This document shows, in pieces, positions 49,239-53,997 of a stretch of 53,997 bases of DNA. Each line of letters begins with the position of its first letter. Within the stretch, counting starts at the first letter, position 1. A model generated the notes under the pieces. The model was not told the origin of the DNA. It did no database searches and was given only the letters and a program-made list of their open reading frames with translations. The position numbers were made by a program, and so were the translations under genes. Origin of the DNA: Bacteroidaceae bacterium (GTDB lineage: Bacteria > Bacteroidota > Bacteroidia > Bacteroidales > Bacteroidaceae); NCBI GenBank assembly GCA_016280445.1, contig JAEEGS010000040.1:1-53997 (forward strand), given 5' to 3'.

Positions 49239-52200
49239 ATGATTTACTTTTTCAGAACACCAGCCCAGAGTGTGATTGCCACGCAGGTGAATCACGAGCT
49301 CTCAGCTGATGAAACCAAGGAGCTTTGCTGGCTGTATGGCGAAGCCCAACCCGAAGACGAGAACAATTTACAGGGATTTTTTGTCGGCCCACGCCGAGAG
49401 ATGATTACGCCTTGGAGCACCAACGCTGTGGAGATTACACAGAACATGGCCATCACGGGTGTGCAGCGCATCGAGGAATATTTCCCGGTGGACAACGAGG
49501 ATGCCGAACACGACCCCATGCTGCAACGCATGTACAAGGGGCTGAACCAGGACATCTTCACGGTGAACATCGAGCCTGCACCCATTCTGCATATTGAGAA
49601 CCTGGAGGAGTATAACGAGCAGGAAGGCCTTGCACTCTCTCCTGAGGAAATCGAATATCTGCACAAGGTGGAAGGCCAGTTGGGCAGAAAGTTGACCGAC
49701 TCTGAGGTGTTCGGTTTCGCGCAGATTAACTCCGAGCACTGCCGCCACAAGATTTTCGGCGGCACCTTCATCATCGACGGCAAGGAGAAGGAGAGTTCGC
49801 TCTTCCAGATGATTAAGAAGACCACACAGGAGAACCCCAACAAGATTCTCTCAGCATACAAGGACAATGTGGCGTTCAGCCAAGGCCCCGTGGTGGAGCA
49901 GTTCGCTCCTGCCGACCACTCGACGAGCGATTACTTTGAGGTGAAGGACATCGAGTCGGTCATCTCGCTGAAGGCCGAAACGCACAACTTCCCAACGACT
50001 GTGGAGCCATTCAACGGCGCCGCAACGGGTACCGGCGGTGAAATCCGCGACCGTATGGGCGGTGGTGTCGGCTCTTGGCCGATTGCAGGTACTGCTGTGT
50101 ATATGACCAGCTACCCACGCAACGGTGTTGCACCCAGCCAGCCACACAGTTATCCGAAGTGGACAAAGTCGGACAAAGCGGGCGACATCCGTCCCTGGGA
50201 AGAGATTCTTCCTATCCGTCAGTGGCTGTATCAGACACCAGAACAAATTCTCATCAAGGCATCGAACGGTGCTTCTGACTTTGGCAATAAGTTCGGCCAA
50301 CCGCTCATCTGCGGTTCTGTGCTGACATTCGAGCATGCCGAACAGCAGGGCGACACCACCGAAGAATACGGCTACGACAAAGTCATCATGCTGGCAGGCG
50401 GTGTGGGTTACGGCACCAAGCGCGACTGCCTGAAAGGTACGCCTGAAAAGGGCAACAAGATTGTGGTGGTCGGTGGCGACAACTACCGCATCGGTCTTGG
50501 TGGCGGTTCCGTCTCTTCTGTGGACACGGGTCGCTACTCGTCGGGCATCGAGTTGAACGCCGTTCAGCGTGCCAACCCAGAGATGCAGAAACGTGCCAAC
50601 AACCTCGTTCGCGCCTTGTGCGAAGAGGATGTCAACCCTGTGGTGAGCATCCACGATCACGGCTCAGCCGGACACGTCAACTGTCTCTCTGAATTGGTGG
50701 AAGAATGTGGTGGCCTCATCGACATGACGAAGTTGCCCATTGGCGACCAAACCTTGTCTTCCAAAGAGATTATCGCCAACGAGAGCCAGGAGCGCATGGG
50801 CTTGCTGATTGACGAAAAGCATATCGAACACGTGCGTCAGATTGCCGAACGCGAACGTGCGCCGCTGTATGTGGTGGGTGAAACCACCGGCGACGCTCAC
50901 TTTGCCTTCCAGCAGGGTGACGGTGTGCGTCCGTTCGACTTGGATGTGGCGCAGATGTTCGGCCACTCGCCCAAGACCTACATGCGTGATGAAACCGTGG
51001 TGAGGAAGTATGAGGATGTGACTTATTCCTACAAAGAGATAGAATCTTATCTGGAGAACGTGCTGCAACTGGAGGCTGTGGCTTGCAAGGACTGGTTGAC
51101 CAACAAGGTGGACCGCTCCGTGACCGGTAAGATTGCCCGCCAGCAATGTCAGGGCGAGATTCAGTTGCCATTGAGCGACTGCGGCGTTGTGGCATTGGAT
51201 TATCGCGGCGAGAAGGGTATCGCTACAGCCATCGGACATGCTCCACAGGCAGGTCTGGCTGACCCGAAAGCGGGTTCTGTGCTCTCCGTCGCCGAATCAT
51301 TGACCAACCTTGTTTGGGCACCTCTGGCAGAAGGTCTTGACTCTGTGAGCCTGTCTGCCAACTGGATGTGGCCTTGCCGCTCGCAGAAGGGTGAGGATGC
51401 ACGTCTCTACGAGGGAGTGCAGGCATTGAGCGACTTCTGCTGTGCCTTGCAGGTGAATGTTCCAACGGGTAAGGACTCTCTCTCCATGACCCAGAAGTAT
51501 CCCGATGGAAGCAAGATTATCTCTCCGGGAACGGTGATTGTGTCATCGGGCGGTGAGGTGTCTGACGTGAAGAAAGTGGTCAGCCCTGTGCTGGTCAACG
51601 ATAAGGAAACAACCCTCTATCACATCGACTTCTCATTCGACACCCTCAAGTTGGGCGGTTCCGCTTTTGCACAGAGCCTCGGCAAAGTGGGCAGCGATGT
51701 GCCAACGGTGAAGAATCCTGAGTATTTCCGCGATGCCTTCCTGGCTGTGCAGGAACTGGTGAAGGAGGGACTTCTCCTGGCTGGTCACGACATCAGCGCC
51801 GGCGGTTTGATTACGACACTCCTGGAGATGACGTTCGCCAACCAGAAGGGCGGCATCAAGGTCAATCTCAACGGCATCGTGGAGAACGACCCTGTGAAAC
51901 TGCTGTTCGCCGAGAACCCCGGCGTCATCATTCAGGTGAAGAACGCTGACAAACGTGAGGTGGAGTTCTTGCTGAACAAGGCAGGTGTGGGCTTCGTCGA
52001 AATCGGTCAGCCCATTGAAGAACGACAGATTGTGGTGAAGAAAGGTGGACGCAACCGCTACTTCGACATCGACAAACTGCGCGACATCTGGTACAGCACT
52101 TCTTACCGTCTCGACACCAAGCAGTCGTTCAACGGTACGGCCAAGGAGCGTTTCGAGAACTATAAGAACCAACCCATCGAACATCAATTCCCCGCTTCCT

Positions 52201-53024
52201 TCACAGGTAAGATGGAACAGTACGGCATCAGCGCCGACCGCCGTGAGCGTACAGGCATCAAGGCGGCCATCATCCGCGAGAAGGGCACGAACGGCGAGCG
52301 CGAAATGGCTTACTCGCTCTATCTGGCAGGCTTCGACGTGAAGGACGTGATGATGACCGACCTCGTAAGCGGTCGCGAGACGCTGGAAGACGTCAACATG
52401 ATTGTGTTCTGCGGCGGTTTCTCCAACTCCGACGTGCTCGGCAGTGCGAAGGGATGGGCAGGCGCCTTCCTCTTCAACCCCAAAGCCAAGGCTGCACTCG
52501 ACGCATTCTATGCTCGTGAGGACACGCTTTCACTGGGCATCTGCAACGGTTGCCAGTTGATGGTGGAACTCGGTCTCCTCAATCATAACCACGCTGTGAC
52601 CGATGCAAAGGATTATGCACAGATGCTGCACAACATCAGCCACAAGTTCGAGAGTGAGTTCGTCACCTTGCAGATTCCTGAGAACAAATCCGTGATGTTC
52701 GGCTCGTTGAGCGGCAGCAAACTCGGTTTGTGGGTGGCTCACGGAGAGGGCAACTTCCGTCTGCCAAAGGCTGAGAAGGACTACAACATCGTGGCTAAAT
52801 ACAACTACTCTGGCTATCCAGGCAACCCGAACGGCTCCACATACGATGTGGCTGGCATCGCCTCGGCTGATGGTCGTCATCTGGCCATGATGCCACACTT
52901 GGAGCGCGCCATCTTCCCTTGGCAGCAGGCCAACTATCCTGCCGACAGGAAGGGTGACGAAGTGACTCCATGGGTGGAAGCCTTTGTGAATGCACGAAAG
53001 TGGGTGGAAGCAAAGAAGAAGTGA
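49239..53024 (+). CDS. purL: Phosphoribosylformylglycinamidine synthase (large, fused form)
   Basis: The 1261-residue protein is the long PurL that joins all functions. It has an N-terminal PurS-like region (about 1-150), a linker with GFAQINSEHCRHKIF, two AIRS-type ATP-binding halves (LKAETHNFPTTVEPFNGAATGTGGEIRDRMGGG and the later SLSANWMWPC / VNVPTGKDSLSM part), and a C-terminal glutaminase domain from about residue 1000 with the nucleophile Cys in LGICNGCQLMVELG. It converts FGAR, glutamine and ATP to FGAM in purine synthesis. It has its own promoter and is not in a pur operon here. Confidence 0.98.
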   Translation: MIYFFRTPAQSVIATQVNHELSADETKELCWLYGEAQPEDENNLQGFFVGPRREMITPWSTNAVEITQNMAITGVQRIEEYFPVDNEDAEHDPMLQRMYKGLNQDIFTVNIEPAPILHIENLEEYNEQEGLALSPEEIEYLHKVEGQLGRKLTDSEVFGFAQINSEHCRHKIFGGTFIIDGKEKESSLFQMIKKTTQENPNKILSAYKDNVAFSQGPVVEQFAPADHSTSDYFEVKDIESVISLKAETHNFPTTVEPFNGAATGTGGEIRDRMGGGVGSWPIAGTAVYMTSYPRNGVAPSQPHSYPKWTKSDKAGDIRPWEEILPIRQWLYQTPEQILIKASNGASDFGNKFGQPLICGSVLTFEHAEQQGDTTEEYGYDKVIMLAGGVGYGTKRDCLKGTPEKGNKIVVVGGDNYRIGLGGGSVSSVDTGRYSSGIELNAVQRANPEMQKRANNLVRALCEEDVNPVVSIHDHGSAGHVNCLSELVEECGGLIDMTKLPIGDQTLSSKEIIANESQERMGLLIDEKHIEHVRQIAERERAPLYVVGETTGDAHFAFQQGDGVRPFDLDVAQMFGHSPKTYMRDETVVRKYEDVTYSYKEIESYLENVLQLEAVACKDWLTNKVDRSVTGKIARQQCQGEIQLPLSDCGVVALDYRGEKGIATAIGHAPQAGLADPKAGSVLSVAESLTNLVWAPLAEGLDSVSLSANWMWPCRSQKGEDARLYEGVQALSDFCCALQVNVPTGKDSLSMTQKYPDGSKIISPGTVIVSSGGEVSDVKKVVSPVLVNDKETTLYHIDFSFDTLKLGGSAFAQSLGKVGSDVPTVKNPEYFRDAFLAVQELVKEGLLLAGHDISAGGLITTLLEMTFANQKGGIKVNLNGIVENDPVKLLFAENPGVIIQVKNADKREVEFLLNKAGVGFVEIGQPIEERQIVVKKGGRNRYFDIDKLRDIWYSTSYRLDTKQSFNGTAKERFENYKNQPIEHQFPASFTGKMEQYGISADRRERTGIKAAIIREKGTNGEREMAYSLYLAGFDVKDVMMTDLVSGRETLEDVNMIVFCGGFSNSDVLGSAKGWAGAFLFNPKAKAALDAFYAREDTLSLGICNGCQLMVELGLLNHNHAVTDAKDYAQMLHNISHKFESEFVTLQIPENKSVMFGSLSGSKLGLWVAHGEGNFRLPKAEKDYNIVAKYNYSGYPGNPNGSTYDVAGIASADGRHLAMMPHLERAIFPWQQANYPADRKGDEVTPWVEAFVNARKWVEAKKK

Positions 53025-53074
53025 AAAACTGGTGAGACGAGTGCCACTGGTAAAACTAGAATAACAAACGACGC

Positions 53075-53608
53075 ATGGGCATCTACACAGACATCTTTCT
53101 CACGTTTGCCAAGATTGGTAGTTTCACCTTAGGGGGAGGCTATGCGATGGTGCAAATCATGGAGAAGGAAGTGGTGGACAAGAAACACTGGCTGGACAAA
53201 GAGGAATTTATGGACACGCTGGTGGTGGCACAGAGCACTCCTGGCCTCTTTGCCATCGACATGGCCTCGCACATCGGTCTGAAACTGAAAGGTGTGAGGG
53301 GTGGCATCGTCGGGGCATTAGCCACTGCATTGCCGTCCATCATTGCCATCTTGCTCATTGCCATCTTCTTCCAGGCATTCAAAGACAACGTGTACGTGGA
53401 GAAAATCTTCATGGGTGTACGTCCCTGCGTTGTGGCACTTATCCTCGCCCCTTGCTTCGGCATGGCGAAAAAGGCGAAACTCAATAAGTTCAACTGGTGG
53501 ATTCCCTTGGTGACTGTCGTGTTGATTGCAGCGTTTGGGGTGTCGCCTATATGGTGCATCCTGGCTGCTGGCATCGGTGGATTCATTTATGGGAGATTGA
53601 AGAAGTGA
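53075..53608 (+). CDS. Chromate transporter-family half protein (first gene)
   Basis: The 177-residue membrane protein matches one half of ChrA: FLTFAKIGSFTLGGGYAMVQIMEKEVVDKKHWLDKEEFMD, then VAQSTPGLFAIDMASHIG, and four to five further hydrophobic segments. ChrA-type carriers move chromate or sulfate-like anions. In many Bacteroidota the protein is split into two half-size genes, as here. The second half follows 37 bp downstream. The true substrate is unknown. Confidence 0.9.
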   Translation: MGIYTDIFLTFAKIGSFTLGGGYAMVQIMEKEVVDKKHWLDKEEFMDTLVVAQSTPGLFAIDMASHIGLKLKGVRGGIVGALATALPSIIAILLIAIFFQAFKDNVYVEKIFMGVRPCVVALILAPCFGMAKKAKLNKFNWWIPLVTVVLIAAFGVSPIWCILAAGIGGFIYGRLKK

Positions 53609-53645
53609 AGAGTTGAAGAATTGAAAAATTGAAGTTTTTGAAGCG

Positions 53646-53997
53646 ATGATATTCTTAGAATTGTTCTACGTTTTTTCCAAAATAGGCATCTTCAATTTTG
53701 GGGGTGGCTATGCGATGCTATCACTTATTCAGGACGAAGTGGTGAACAAGCATCATTGGATGACCATCAACGAATTCACGGATATCGTGGCCATCAGCCA
53801 ATCAACACCCGGTCCTATCGGCATCAACTGCGCCACCTATACGGGCTACACGGCGGTGCTTCACGCTGGCTATCCCACATGGGCAGCCATCTTAGGTGCT
53901 GTGCTGGCTTCGCTGAGCGTGATTTGGCTTCCCTTCATCCTGATGGTGAGCATCAGCCAATACCTCATCAAGCACCACAACTCAAAGGCGGTGACAA
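53646..53997 (+). CDS. Chromate transporter-family half protein (second gene, cut by window end)
   Basis: The frame starts MIFLELFYVFSKIGIFNFGG and continues GYAMLSLIQDEVVNKHHWMT and VAISQSTPGPIGIN, the same domain as the gene just upstream. 117 codons are visible before the sequence stops at 53997, still in frame. The stop codon is not in the window. The pair probably forms a heteromeric carrier. The 37-bp spacer is a GAAGTTGAAGAATTGAAAAA-like tract. Confidence 0.9.
   Translation, partial: MIFLELFYVFSKIGIFNFGGGYAMLSLIQDEVVNKHHWMTINEFTDIVAISQSTPGPIGINCATYTGYTAVLHAGYPTWAAILGAVLASLSVIWLPFILMVSISQYLIKHHNSKAVT

Noticed and set aside
1-53997. CRISPR array
   Set aside because: The regularly spaced repeats here have only three units with 7-9 bp spacers of constant sequence. 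There are no unique spacers and no cas genes.
1-53997. tRNA or rRNA genes
   Set aside because: No intergenic gap showed the CCA-proximal GGTTCGA-type arm with a matching acceptor stem, or any rRNA signature, by eye. A covariance search would be needed to exclude them fully.

Overview
The window looks like a chromosomal piece of a Prevotella-type member of the Bacteroidota. The evidence is the recurring -7 promoter element TAnnTTTG (for example TACCTTTGCA) ahead of many genes, A-rich start regions that mostly lack Shine-Dalgarno sites, several family types common in Bacteroidota (N-succinylornithine carbamoyltransferase-like ArgF', the THUMP-like SAM methyltransferase, DUF4468-like and GxxExxY proteins), and a secreted hemicellulose-degrading gene set. 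No rRNA, tRNA, CRISPR array, prophage or classical transposase gene was seen.

Layout. 1-7.0 kb: a small heat-shock protein, then an envelope-sugar cluster (multi-pass membrane protein, GT2 polyprenyl-phosphate glycosyltransferase, WecD-like acetyltransferase, WecE-like aminotransferase, dTDP-glucose 4,6-dehydratase) that could make and attach a dTDP-Fuc4NAc-type sugar. 7.1-11.6 kb: a leftward operon korA-korB-yjbQ. Two small PD-(D/E)XK nuclease genes of the GxxExxY family lie in it, each bounded by inverted repeats. 11.7-23.9 kb: secreted hemicellulases, with GH127 rightward and a leftward GH5-GH43 / GH3 / GH31 set, and no SusC/SusD pair. 23.9-27.8 kb: leftward phosphatase, panE, THUMP-like methyltransferase and a secreted DUF4468-like protein. 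28.1-34.3 kb: a candidate small RNA, then mnmG, apt, uvrC, dtd and deoC, with two perfect parS (ParB-binding) sites flanking apt. 34.4-46.7 kb: polyprenyl synthase (leftward), polA, a secreted EEP-family protein, a GNAT-like protein, parE, coaD, an S41 protease, ybeY and argF'. 46.7-54 kb: leftward lgt and ychF, then purL and two half-size chromate-transporter genes, the last cut by the window end.

Three things are not explained by ordinary genes. (1) The two GxxExxY nuclease genes sit between terminal inverted repeats that also carry paired hairpins. One pair of repeats is 50 bp with a single mismatch, and the hairpins at the two ends of each unit differ in sequence but keep pairing. This looks like a nuclease-encoding mobile or selfish unit. 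One copy separates korA from its apparent promoter and the other separates korA from korB. (2) A family of intergenic elements has exactly three tandem dyad units at a 23-24 bp period between inverted arms. Copies near 11.8, 39.4 and 49.0 kb share sequence, the one at 25.7 kb shares architecture only, and two weaker three-unit arrays lie at 25.73 and 28.3 kb. (3) A promoter followed by two perfect hairpins and four TCATCA motifs at 28.14-28.27 kb looks like a small RNA gene. A second family of GC-rich palindromes has run into coding sequence at coaD, ybeY, parE and the methyltransferase. The two parS sites suggest the window lies in the origin-proximal part of the chromosome.
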